Shown: positions 10,149 through 20,110 of the stretch, in pieces
Position numbering within the stretch: position 1 is the first letter of the stretch
Layout: every line of letters starts with the position of its first letter
Assembly (NCBI GenBank): GCA_032622095.1
Contig: CP136064.1
Coordinates: 257,837,863-257,901,862, forward strand
Source of the DNA: Siphonodentalium dalli
Taxonomy: Eukaryota; Mollusca; Scaphopoda; Gadilida; Siphonodentaliidae
Direction of reading: 5' to 3'
Length of the DNA: 64,000 nucleotides
Position numbers and translations under genes: made by a program
Notes under the pieces: model-generated
Seen by the model: the letters and a program-made list of their open reading frames with translations, nothing else
The model's database searches: none
Told to the model about the DNA's origin: nothing

Positions 10149-10407
10149 CCCTTTCATGTATAGAGCTTCCTGAAATTAGGCGAAAACCCTGTGCCAATGC
10201 ATTCTCTTATATATGCGAGTCTCCCATATATAGGAAGCCTCGCATATATAAGAGAATGCATTGGCCTAACACTATTTACATTGACCTTGTAAGCCAGTGC
10301 ATTCTCTTATCTATGCGAGGCCCCCTATGGGAGACTCGCATATATAAGAGAATGCACCGACACATGATATTAAATGCTGCACCAGCGCATCTCCCGTCAC
10401 GAAAGGG
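10149..10407. mobile_element. CCCTTTC-end MITE with double hairpin core
   Basis: TTAA precedes the left end CCCTTTCATG, and the right end is CACGAAAGGG followed by TTAC (a mutated TTAA). The interior holds two long hairpins, each made of GCATTCTCTTATATATGCGA and its complement around a short loop. TTAA targets and CCCTTT ends are typical of piggyBac-type non-autonomous elements; this assignment is inferred. Related copies are at 48907-49158 and, degraded, at 3624-3990. Confidence 0.75.
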
Positions 10408-10410
10408 TTA

Positions 10411-11314
10411 CGAGATATATTTATGAGACTGAATACCTCAAAGTTTGTCATTATGAGCTCACCGGCCACTGTCACAGGTATTTGAGAGTGGCTAAAATGT
10501 ACTGGCAAGCTTGACGGTTTTTGCATGAGGGAGGTGACTAAAAGTCAAGCTTGGCGATTTGAAATTTTTTAAAAGCCTTTTAAATGCTGTTTTCGTGTGA
10601 AATCTGTTGGAATATCTAGAACCAGTCAATTACCGGTACTTATATGGTCAATTTTCGTAAATTAATCGTTAAGCGGACTATTGACTTTGGAAAATTTGAC
10701 TAATTTGCTCATTTTCAAATCAAAATCAAATATAGAGTGTCTTTCGTATATGATCACTTACCTTAAACGCTGTTATAAGATTGTATTCTTATATGGTATC
10801 AGGTAGGATATAATGTAGGCTAATCCAGCCGAAAGATGCACTGCTTTTGGTCACAAATAACAAAAGAAGTATAGGCGTGGTTTAGGGTATATTCATGGGC
10901 TAATCCACCCGTTATAAACACTGCATTTGGCGACAAATGACAAAGAGGTTATGCCGGCGTGGTTTGTCTCTGAGAGTTCCAATCGATAAAGCATGAGACA
11001 TGCGGCGCAGCTGAATCAGAATTATAATGAGCATCAGGGAAATCCCCGGCTAAATCAGGATAATGGGCGATATCGAACGCCACGCCAATCGATGACACCG
11101 CCCGATAGGATAGGTTCACACGCTGGCAAATTTGCAGGCAATTTATTAGCGGCAGAGGACTGTGTGGTGTACCAGGATCCAAGTCTGCAAATAGTCGAGC
11201 TCCATGCAGAATTCAGTCCCCTATATACGCAGGACTTACCGCTGCCCGCACCAACATGTACTGCATGTGAATTTTAAGAAATGTCACATTTATTTTTTTG
11301 AGAGACTTTTGTAG
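10411..11314. other. Intergenic with one direct repeat
   Basis: A segment near 10815-10882 (GGCTAATCCAGCCGAAAG through TATAGGCGTGGTTT) recurs at 10898-10966 (GGCTAATCCACCCGTTAT through TGCCGGCGTGGTTT), so two units of about 85 bp lie side by side. A 94-codon frame at 10993-11277 overlaps an antisense frame and is not recognised. Confidence 0.5.
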
Positions 11315-11406
11315 GTTACAATTCATTCTGCATTATATATTCTGAGAAACTGTACTGTCCATATTCATTTGAAAATTGTTTAGATCAAGCCAGAATGAAT
11401 TGTAAC
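11315..11406. repeat. Short hairpin element
   Basis: GTTACAATTCATTCTG (11315-11330) and CAGAATGAATTGTAAC (11391-11406) are exact 16-bp inverted ends around 60 bp. It could be a very small MITE. No target duplication is obvious. Confidence 0.65.
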
Positions 11407-11526
11407 TGACAAAACACCTCAATAAAAAATGTTTAGATTTTATTAAGAAAATACACATGCCGGCAGCGGTCAGACATAGCGTAGCGAGGGGATTGAACTC
11501 TGTTTTGCGGTTGGCAAAAGGCAAAT

Positions 11527-11730
11527 AGTGTGTCTGTCATTTTCAGAATGAGGTCCCCAGTGGGTGAATTTATTGACGCTATATATATCCCGCACGGCGC
11601 GGGCTAGCATCACCAAATTCACTCTGTTTGGAAACTCATTCTGCCGAGGCCTCAACTGCTATGGGAGACCTGGGATCAGTTTTAACGTTCCCCAGTTGAT
11701 ACGTTCACACGATGGCAATTAATTTGGGCG
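11527..11730 (+). mobile_element. Partial copy of the 3025-3472 MITE
   Basis: It begins AGTGTGTCTGTCATTTTCAG and follows the left half of the element at 3025 through CTCAACTGCTATGGGAGACC to CCCCAGTTGA. The right terminal repeat is absent. Confidence 0.7.
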
Positions 11731-11893
11731 ACAGAGGGTGCTAGGATCACAGGGGTCCTGAGACTATTTTTATTAATATATTTTATGATATATATTAAAA
11801 GGTCTCAGCGTAGATTTTCGAGGAAATAACACCAAATCGAACCACATATAGTATACAAATGTCCTTGCACCAGATGCAAATAACAATACTATA

Positions 11894-12639
11894 TCTATTA
11901 TATATTTTGGAAGATCTGTCTGTGTATCTGTCTGTGGTGTGTGTGTGGGGGGGGGGGGGTGTGTGTGTTCGCGATGAACTCGAAAACGGCAGACCCGATT
12001 TCGATGAAACTTCGTATGTGAGGCTACTATCGGCCGGGAAGTGGCATAGGCATATTAATTTTCAGATCCGAGGTAAACTTTTCACGTGCCGAGGTCAAAT
12101 CTGTTTTTACGCCGTTTTGCGCTAATATATTTCAGTTCGGTGCTCACAAATCGATTCGATATAGCGCGAATAATAAATTGCCAGTCATATAATTTGCACG
12201 GTTAGAATCGGTGGCGCTTCCTCTTTCCAATGATGTATCACACGCCTATGTACGTTTAACGTTTCTACCTTAATTATCGGGAAGAACGCAGGACCATGCT
12301 TCGCTCATCGAAAAACATTCCGTAAATATAATTACGCCGTCAACAGATCGTGACGTGATCGCGTTTAACTTTTAACCGGTCGATGTCGCTTTAACTCATC
12401 ACCGACCGAGGTATCCGCAAATCACATTGGGCAATATATATATCTCGGAAACGGGTGGAGCTATCGACTTGAAATTTGGTATGTGAATGTATCTTGCCCC
12501 GGATACGAATTTTATCGGGTCGCCGAGCCCGTGCGACGCCAGCTTCGCGCATGCGCAGACCAGATCTCGGAAACGGGTGGAGCTATCGACTTGAAATTTG
12601 GTTTTTGAATAGCCCGGACGAAGTCGAGTCACCTTCTAG
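11894..12639 (+). mobile_element. Helitron-like element C
   Basis: The left end is TCTATTATATATTTTGGAAG after an A; the right end is CACCTTCTAG followed by T. Just inside the right end a hairpin (CCCGGAC, loop, GTC with GAG) lies about 12 bases from CTAG. A 5' TC, a 3' CTAG preceded by a hairpin, insertion between A and T, and no target duplication are the textbook signature of Helitrons. No Rep/helicase is encoded, so it is non-autonomous. A G-run (about 11947-11959) and GT repeats lie near the left end. The right part (GAGCTATCGACTTGAAATTT) matches the minus-strand elements at 17909-19183. Confidence 0.7.
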
Positions 12640-12651
12640 TATATATATATA

Positions 12652-12674
12652 TCTATTATATATTTTGGAAGATC

Positions 12675-12716
<42 letters not shown>

Positions 12717-13844
12717 CGCGATAAACTCGAAAACGGCGGACCCGATTTCGATGAAACTTGGTATGTGGGGATATTTTCGGCCGGGAAGTGGCATAGGCCT
12801 ATTAATTTGCCCGTGCGACGTGACCTTGACCTTGAAATCGGGTAATTTCAAGGTCAAACGCCCGAATATCACGGGATTTCGATAAAACTTGGTATGTGAG
12901 GGTACTTTCGTATGGGAAGTCTCATAAGCATATTCATTTGCCCGTGCGACGTGACATTGACCTTGAAATCGGGTCAATTCAAGGTCAAATCGCCAATTTT
13001 GTTGGGATTTCGATAAAATGTTATACATAGGGTTGCCTTTGTCCACTGAGTGTTTTGGACGGGTCAAATTGTGACCCCGACCTGACCTTGACCTTCAAAA
13101 TAATCAATTCAAGGTCAAATCGGGTAAAACCGGATGGATTTCGACGGGCACGTTTGTCGTGTACTTTTGTCCGGGCAGTGTTTTAGACTGTTCAAATCGT
13201 GACCCCACTTGACCTTGACCTTCATTATGGACAATTCAAGGTCAAAGCCCGGACGAAGTCGGGTCCGTGCGACGTGACATTGACCTTGAAATCGGGTAAT
13301 TTCAAGGTCAAACGCCCGAATATCACGGGATTTCGATAAAACTTGGTACGTGGGGGTACATAAGGCCGGGGAGTGGCATAAACCTATTAATTTGCCCGTG
13401 CGATGTGACCTTGATCTTGAAATCGGGTCATTTCAAGGTCAAACGCCCGAATATCACGGGATTTCGATGAAACTTGGTATGTGGGGGTACTTTCGTATTG
13501 GGAGTCTCATAAGTATATTCATTTGCCCGTGCGACGTGACCTTGACCTTGAAATCGGGTCAATTCAAGGTCATATCGCCAATTTTTATGGAATTTCGACG
13601 AAATTTGATACGTGGGGTTACTTTTGTCCACTGAGTGTTTTGGACGGGTCGAGTCGTGACCACGACCTGACCTTGACCTTCAAAATGGTCAATTCAAGGT
13701 CAAATCGGCTAAAACCGGATGGATTTCGACGGGCACGTTTGTCGGGTACTTTTGTCCGGGCAGTGTTTTGGACCCCACTTGACCTTGACCTTCAAAATGG
13801 ACAATTCAAGGTCAAAGCCCGGACGAAGTCGGGTCACCTTCTAG
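12652..13844 (+). mobile_element. Helitron-like element D
   Basis: Same left end as element C (TCTATTATATATTTTGGAAG), a (GT)n run at about 12680-12714, and a right end with the CCCGGACGAAGTCGGG hairpin, then TCACCTTCTAG and T. The interior is built of several modules of about 120-130 bp containing CGTGACCTTGACCTTGAAAT, then an inverted TTCAAGGTCA, then GGGATTTCGAT and ACTTGGTATGTG. It lies head to tail with element C, separated by 12 bp of alternating TA. Frames of 80-140 codons on both strands come from the module repeats and are not genes. Confidence 0.7.
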
Positions 13845-14838
13845 TATATATATATAACTGAACTCTTTTTCTCATATTTCGTTATATGGAAATAATATAT
13901 TTTTTATTAAGTTATGTGCGTTGTCCTGCCGAAATGTTTAGGCTATAATGTCACGTCGTGAGCGCAGGTGCCTGGTACAAGAGACCCTCGCCACCCAAAG
14001 ATATGTCTTTGGGTGGTGGGGGTCAATTGTGGTCGTGATTAACGAAAAATCAGTTTGAACAGCTTATGAAAGAGTCGATTTTCACACTTACAAATCAACT
14101 GATCCCGAGAGAAACTAAATTACCGCACCTCAAATATGTTCAATATATAGTCTTATAGGTTATAGGCTAAATATTATTGGGGTTGTGTCAATTTTCGTCC
14201 TGGAGACCTGTCAGTGTATAATAGTGTAAGCAATCGGCACTAGGCCTGCACCAAGTCACCAAAATCACAATTAACTATACACACTAGTCTCACTATGCAC
14301 GCTATAATATTTCGTTATTTCAATTATTATTTCGTTATAACGAAATATTATGTCATCAAAACGAAATCTTATAAAGTGCTGTGCATTAACGCACCTCAAT
14401 CAATGTGCCGTGTCGTAGATACATTCGCCTATTTTATGCATAATGCTATTTTATGGAATATTATAATCCCCTTCTCTTTTCATTGAGTTGAACTAATCAA
14501 CTACACACAGAGAAATTTTGGTTCTCCGGGAAACAAAACTGGTTTCATATAAAGTTTGTCCCAGTATGGGAATAAAACGAAGAACCAAACATACATGTTT
14601 TGGTTCTTCACGAATAATCAAAATAACGAACCAAAATGAAGAACCAAATTCAAGAACCAATTGTGAGGAAATTTACCTTAATAACAATTGATGTCTAGTG
14701 TAAGGCATGAAACATATTTCACAGATTGCATTTGAATAACCACCATTTCCCCAGAGAAAAATGAAACAACCTGGAACTTATCCTTTTCTAAAAATAAATT
14801 GAGGTCCGAACCCATGTATACATCTTCCCATACTTTAA
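13845..14838. other. Intergenic with several perfect hairpins
   Basis: CCACCCAAAGA (13991-14001) pairs exactly with TCTTTGGGTGG (14006-14016) around four bases. ATTTCGTTATAACGAAAT (14329-14346) is a perfect palindrome. Between 14500 and 14680 AACCAAA and TTTGGTT recur, including an inverted pair at about 14582-14608, and similar sequence resumes at 15590-15715. This is perhaps an older element split by the MITE at 14839. Confidence 0.5.
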
Positions 14839-15307
14839 AGGTACTCAATCCGATAAAACTCCTCTCAATTACTATATCAATGGCTTCGGGGGTCAAAAAT
14901 ATTTGATTCGAGTCGAGGAAGTCACCCATCAAAGCTCAGATTTGTTAGATATCGATTTTAGAAATCTATTATTTTTCATTATCGGGAATACTATCTGGCC
15001 CAGAACTCAGTCAAAATTGCGTTAAAATTACCACTTGATTTTAGAGTTATCCATCCTTGTCTGTTTTAATAGATTTGGAGTACACATCCAGAGCAGATTA
15101 CGGCAGTTATTAGTACTCATCTCGAGTTAATAACAAATTTCAAAAATCAATATCTAATAACTCTGAGCTTTGTTTGATGGGTTCATCGACTCGAATCAAA
15201 TATTTTTTACCCCCAAAGCCAAAGAAATAGTAATATAGGACCCTCTGATCGGATTGTTGTTGTTGGAATCTGTTGAGATGGGGACCCTCTTTACGGATTG
15301 AGTACCT
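14839..15307. mobile_element. AGGTACTCAATCCG foldback MITE, copy 1
   Basis: TTAA flanks both sides (14835-14838 and 15308-15311). The ends are AGGTACTCAATCCG and its reverse complement. The two halves are long diverged inverted repeats: GATTCGAGTCGAGGAAGTCA and AAAGCTCAG on the left pair with CTGAGCTTTG and CATCGACTCGAATC on the right. The element is 469 bp and has no convincing coding capacity. TTAA targets suggest mobilisation by a piggyBac-like transposase. Confidence 0.85.
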
Positions 15308-15826
15308 TTAACCACCTAAACTTGGTATATCCTTTTCTGATCAGCACTACCATCTCTTTACTATATCCTCATGAGTGCTTCTGAATACGGGGAGAGGGTC
15401 ATCAATAAGTTGCATAACTTGTACTCCAATCCCCTGTTGCCACATCACATGTATAAATATATCTATTTTGTAATTTAATCCAATATATTCATGGCACAAT
15501 AAATATGTTACTACTACTACTACTATCAAGTAGAAAACAGACATTATGGATCCACATTGGAACCTATCTTGTTTATAATGTTTGTCCTGAGGGGAGAACC
15601 AATGTGACCTATTTTGGTTATCTATTTGGTTCCCAGGATAGAACCATGCAGAACATGGAACCAAATAGTTCCCCATTTGCTTCACTAAATGGATAATAGG
15701 AAACAATTGTGAGTACTTGGGGATACAATGCCCCGTGACACTATGTGTAGGTTATAAGCATGTTTGGGGTGTCTTTGTTTCTGAAAGTTCTATTACTTCG
15801 TAAATACGGTATCGGGTATACCGTAA

Positions 15827-16305
15827 AGGTACTCAATCCGATAAAACTCCTCTCAATTACTATTTCAATGGCTTCGGGGGTCAAAAATATTTGATTCGAG
15901 TCGAGGAAGTCACCCATCAAAGCTCAGATTTGTTAGATATCGATTTTAGAAATCTATTATTTTTCATTATCGGGAATTCTTTCTGGCCCAGAAGACAGTC
16001 AGAATTTCGTTATTATTACCACTTGATTATAGAGTTATCCATCCTTGTCTGTTTCAATACAGTTTTGGCGTAAAATCTCGAGCAGGTTACCAAATTGACG
16101 GCAGTTATTAGTACTCATCTCGAGCAATTAACAAATTTCAAAAATCAATATCTAATAACTCTGAGCTTTGTTTGATGGGTTCCTCGACTCGAATCAAATA
16201 TTTTTTACCCCCAAAGCCAAAGAAATAGTAATATAGGACCCTCTGATCGGATTGTTGTTGTTGGAATCTGTTGAGATGGGGACCCTCTTTACGGATTGAG
16301 TACCT
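15827..16305. mobile_element. AGGTACTCAATCCG foldback MITE, copy 2
   Basis: Same family as 14839-15307 and very similar along its whole length. The left flank is GTAA (a decayed TTAA) and the right flank is an intact TTAA at 16306-16309. Confidence 0.85.
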
Positions 16306-16309
16306 TTAA

Positions 16310-16475
16310 ACTTGATAGCACACGATGTTGGTTCAACGAATAGACCCCGAAATTGTTCTGATGTCTGAAGAAAATATCGATATATATTAATACAGTTATT
16401 GTTCTATACTTTACCCCGTTTGTGATATGAGCAATATAGTTACCCTCGCCAACAACCAAACGACCATATTATATG
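16310..16475 (+). repeat. Flank shared with the locus at 54270-54435
   Basis: The sequence beginning ACTTGATAGCACACGATG and ending AACAACCAAACGACCAT is present in reverse complement at about 54275-54435, also beside an AGGTACTC MITE. At 54262 it lies between two MITE ends, so it appears to belong to a longer form of that element. Confidence 0.7.
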
Positions 16476-17378
16476 CATATAACTCGAAACAGGCTATATT
16501 GGCATGTGTACATTGGTATTTCAAAGTAATCCTGACTGATTTAGTCTCCTCCGTATCACCTTAACCCCAAACGCTTGGACATATTGGTCTGTTAGAATAT
16601 AGGACATTTAAGCTAAGCCTGTTCCCACACAAACATTGAATTGAATCATCGATCAAAATGGAAAAGAAAATCATTAGGTTTGGTTGGCGATTATCGCAAT
16701 ACGCCAGGGGAACACCGTGTGCGTAACGTACATGTAACTATCACAAGTATAACGTACTCTGGGGACAACTTATCGCCAATTTCATGCGTAAGATATATAT
16801 TTAAAACATGAATTCAGTTAAATGTTTCTACAGTTATCTGCATGGACTAGATCCCATCCATCTTTCCGACTAAATGCGGGTCATAACTTATGTCTTAATT
16901 TTACAATTGTCTTATGACATCTATAATTATACCACCAGTCTGGCACCAGACTTAAAGTTAAGACCATCTTAAGTTAAGGCCTTGTTCGTGAAACGCGCTT
17001 ATAGATGAACGTTTGAACGTAATGCCAATTTTAAGGATCACAAATATGCCCTTATCTGGTTTAGAACCAACTCTGTTACCACTGGACGGCATATATTGGC
17101 CTAATGTACCATGTACGTAGCCAGCTGAGCCACCGATGCCCACTGGGGCAAAATCCGCAACAAAATAGCCAGATTCAGCAGAGGATATCGGAGATAAACC
17201 ATGCATGCAAACCCATAAAGTTAAAAACTCTATGCCTGACACAGTACATCAGTTGGACATTTCAGACCCACATTTGAATTGTAATATTTAATGTCGTCCT
17301 GATAGTTTGATGTCCCAACCAATATGTTATGTGTTCGTTTAGGACGGGAAACGGATACAAAACATTACCTACAGGAAA

Positions 17379-17408
17379 GGAAACGGATATATATATATAT
17401 CCGTTTCC
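17379..17408. repeat. Perfect 30-bp palindrome GGAAACGG...CCGTTTCC
   Basis: GGAAACGG, alternating AT for 14 bases, then CCGTTTCC. In the second duplication copy the same place holds a perfect 20-bp palindrome, GGGAAACGGATCCGTTTCCC (23999-24018), followed by another CGTTTCCC. The arms are conserved while the spacing differs. Confidence 0.8.
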
Positions 17409-17537
17409 CACTTCATGCACTTGTTATCAGCGAATTATTATTTTATAATTTAATGTTTTTCGCATAGTAACATATGTATTCAATATAGGCCGATCACTCA
17501 GTGAGGGGTCCGGGAAGATGTAACCTATTTTTGGCGT

Positions 17538-17660
17538 CACGTGGGGGTCGCGTGCCGTGATTCGTGACGTCATTGTTCCAAAATGGCGGCGCCCAGTAGC
17601 ATAAGCCGTAGACGCGTAGACAAGTTTTCGGTTGGCAATCACCATGTCAGGTGAATCTTG
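17538..17660 (+). promoter_or_regulatory. Promoter-like block with short ATG-donor segment, copy 1
   Basis: An E-box CACGTG (17538-17543), a perfect CRE TGACGTCA (17565-17572) and a YY1-type CCAAAATGGCGGC (17578-17590) lie in series. About 55 bases on comes CACCATGTCAG followed by GTGAAT (17641-17656), a start codon in a fair context just before a plausible splice donor. YY1-type motifs near transcription starts and very short first coding exons are both known in animals. The downstream exon cannot be identified, so this is inference. Confidence 0.35.
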
Positions 17661-17908
17661 ACTCCTTCAGCGGATGGAACAAGAAGCGGGTGCAATTTAA
17701 ATATATTCCTGGATCCTATTTCTTTGGAAATTAATTACATTTGATTCAAAATGTCGCATGCAGACATTTCGTATAGCGAAATTACAGCCCCAAACGCATA
17801 ATTTTCCGAAAATCGGTTGCCTTGTCAACCGTTCGCAAATTGGTGGTATCTACCCAAAATGTTTGGAAGATTTACAAACTACGGATGATCACCGATATAT
17901 ATATATGA

Positions 17909-18421
17909 CTAGAAGGTGACCCGACTTCGTCCGGGCTATTCAACAACCAAATTTCAAGTCGATAGCTGCACCCGTTTCCGAGATCTGGTCTGCGCATGCG
18001 CGAAGCTGGCGTCGCACGGGCTCGGCGACCCGATAAAATTCGTATCCGGGGCAAAATACATTCACATAGCAAAGTTCAAGTCGATAGCTCTACCCGTTTC
18101 CGAGATCTCGTCTGCGCGTGCGCGAAGCTGGCGTCGCACGGGCTCCGCGACCCGATAAAATTCGTATCCGGGGCAAGATACATTCACATAGCAAATTTCA
18201 AGTCGATAGCTCCACCCGTTTCCGAGATCTCGTCTGCGCATGTGCTGCACGGGCGCCGCACGGGCTCGCCAATACGACAACGCCCACCGCCTGGTCAAAC
18301 TACACATACGTACCAAGTTTCGTCCCGATCGGTCGAGAATCGTAGATTTGTATAAATGACAGACAAACATACATACATACAGACAGACAAACAGACAGAG
18401 GTCTTCAAAATATATATGAGA
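17909..18421 (-). mobile_element. Helitron-like element A (minus strand)
   Basis: Read on the minus strand, it begins TCTCATATATATTTTGAAGA (at 18421) and ends CGAAGTCGGGTCACCTTCTAG (last 20 bases shown without the first C: GAAGTCGGGTCACCTTCTAG; at 17909), followed by T. CCCGGAC and GTCGGG form a hairpin about 11 bases before CTAG. The interior has two or three modules containing AAGTCGATAGCTCCACCCGT and the palindromic CTGCGCATGCGCGAAG. ACAT/ACAG microsatellite lies near the 5' end. No open frame for Rep/helicase is present. Confidence 0.7.
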
Positions 18422-19183
18422 CTAGCCGATGAGCCCGACGTTGTCCGGGCTATTCAAAAACCAAATTTCAAGTCGATAGCTCCACCCGTTTCCGAGATCT
18501 GGTCTGCGTATGCGCGAAGCTGGCGTCGCGCTATTCAAAAACCAAATTTCAAGTCGATAGCTATTCAAAAACCAAATTTCAAGTCGATAGCTCCACCCGT
18601 TTCCGAGATCTGGTCTGCGCATGCGCGAAGCTGAGGCCCGACGTTGTCCGGGCTATTCAAAAACCAAATTTCAAGTCGATAGCTCTACCCAGCACGACGT
18701 TCCAAATTTCAAGTCGATAGGTCTACCCGTTTCCGAGATCGGGTCTGCGCATGCGCGAAGCTGGCGTCGCACGGGCTCGGCGACCCGATTAAATTCGTAT
18801 CCGGTGCAAGATACATTCACATACCAATTTCAAGTCGATAGCTCCACCCGTTTCCGAGATCTGGTCTGCGCATGCGCGAAGCTGCCGTCGCACGGTCTCG
18901 GCGACCCGATAAAATTCGTATCCGGGGCAAGATACATTCACATAGCAACTTTCAAGTCGATAGCTCCACCCGTTTCCGATATCTCGTCTGCGCATGCGCG
19001 AAGCGGGCGCCTCACGGGCTCGCCAATACGACAATGTCCACCGCCTGGTCAAACTACACACACGTACCAAGTTTCGTCCCGATCGGTCGAGAATCGTAGA
19101 TTTGTATAAATGACAAACATACAGACAAACATACAGACAAACATACAAACATACAGACAGAGGTCTTCAAAATATATATGAGA
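18422..19183 (-). mobile_element. Helitron-like element B (minus strand)
   Basis: Its 3' CTAG (18422-18425) directly abuts the 5' TC of element A at 18421. Its 5' end TCTCATATATATTTTG (at 19183) is preceded on the minus strand by A. A CCCGGACAACGTCGGG hairpin lies 12 bases before CTAG. The interior repeats the same modules as element A, with short internal duplications at about 18533-18580. Frames of 100-160 codons across it are repeat products. Confidence 0.7.
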
Positions 19184-20110
19184 TGAGCTGTAGAATTCTG
19201 TCATGACAAATGGTCTGACCCAACATTAAATTAACGCATACATTGCTATAAATTAATATAAAGTAAGCATTTTAATGTTAGAACACGGGGCTTTGGTGGC
19301 CATTTTGAATGGCGCCCTCTGTCGGTGTTGGGTGATTTTCGAGCAAGGCTAGTTCCAGATGTTGGCAAAATATTCCTGGATAATTTAACTTCCGAAATCA
19401 TTTATATATTTGATTCAAAATGTCGCAAACATATCGTAATATAACGAAGTTACAGCCCCCAAATGCATAAATTTCCGAAAATAGGTTGCTATAGGTGGTA
19501 TCTACCCAAAATTTCTAGAAGATTTATAGACTACGGATGATCACCCACATAGTATGAGTTGTCACGCGGAGAATTCTGCCTTGGCAAATGGTCTGACCCA
19601 ACATTGAGTAAACGCACAAATTGCTATAAAATTATATAAAAGCGAGCATTTCTGCAAACAATCACGTCTGTGAGTAATGTTTTCTCAAAAGAATCACCAA
19701 CCAACTTTGCCTTAGACTAATTTCATGAAACTGGGCCTAAACTAATGTAGTTTTAAACATAATTAAATTATTGTAGCGAATTTCTACAAGGTTATCGGTC
19801 AATCCTTATTTCATCTTAAAAGCCCATTTAGTTTTCGAGTCACCGATTATTTTTTTTATAGTGCCGTTATATATGGTTTTATTAACAATCTACATGTATG
19901 ACATAAAATATGATTAAAATACTATAATTCATCACCATTTGGAACGTATGTGTCTCAGGTGCCCAAGCATAAAAGAAAATAGCTGAAATCATAGAAAATT
20001 TCCCACGTTTCGCTCCCAGAATGCAATATAATTCAAACTAAGATATAGAGTTATTCGCCCTCCATTGAAAATAATAGACTTTTCAGAGCAGACCAGATGC
20101 AACTTAATTA
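19184..20110. repeat. Dispersed duplication copy 1, right part
   Basis: Continues the duplication after the Helitron pair and matches 24310-25060 (GGGGCTTTGGTGGCCATTTT, then CACCAACCAACTTTGCCTTA, then CGTTTCGCTCCCAGAATGCA). Within copy 1, 17700-17905 and 19370-19555 are also related to each other (TTTGATTCAAAATGTCGCA, then GGTGGTATCTACCCAAAAT, then CTACGGATGATCACC). Confidence 0.75.

Larger units (their letters stand above)
16736..17908. repeat. Dispersed duplication copy 1, left part
   Basis: From TAACTATCACAAGTATAACG onward this matches 22974-24310 with small indels (for example GACTAGATCCCATCCATCTT, then GGCATATATTGGCCTAATGT, then GATCACTCAGTGAGGGGTCC). On the minus strand both copies keep a frame with GYFVADFAP and YVHGTLGQYMPSSG, of unknown identity. 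Copy 1 is interrupted at 17908/19184 by two Helitron-like elements. Confidence 0.8.

Noticed and set aside
12636-13861. Overlapping frames of 80-143 codons on both strands
   Set aside because: They run through the modules of Helitron-like element D and repeat with the module; no independent coding evidence.
17872-19148. Frames up to 162 codons on both strands
   Set aside because: Products of repeated GC-rich modules in elements A and B.
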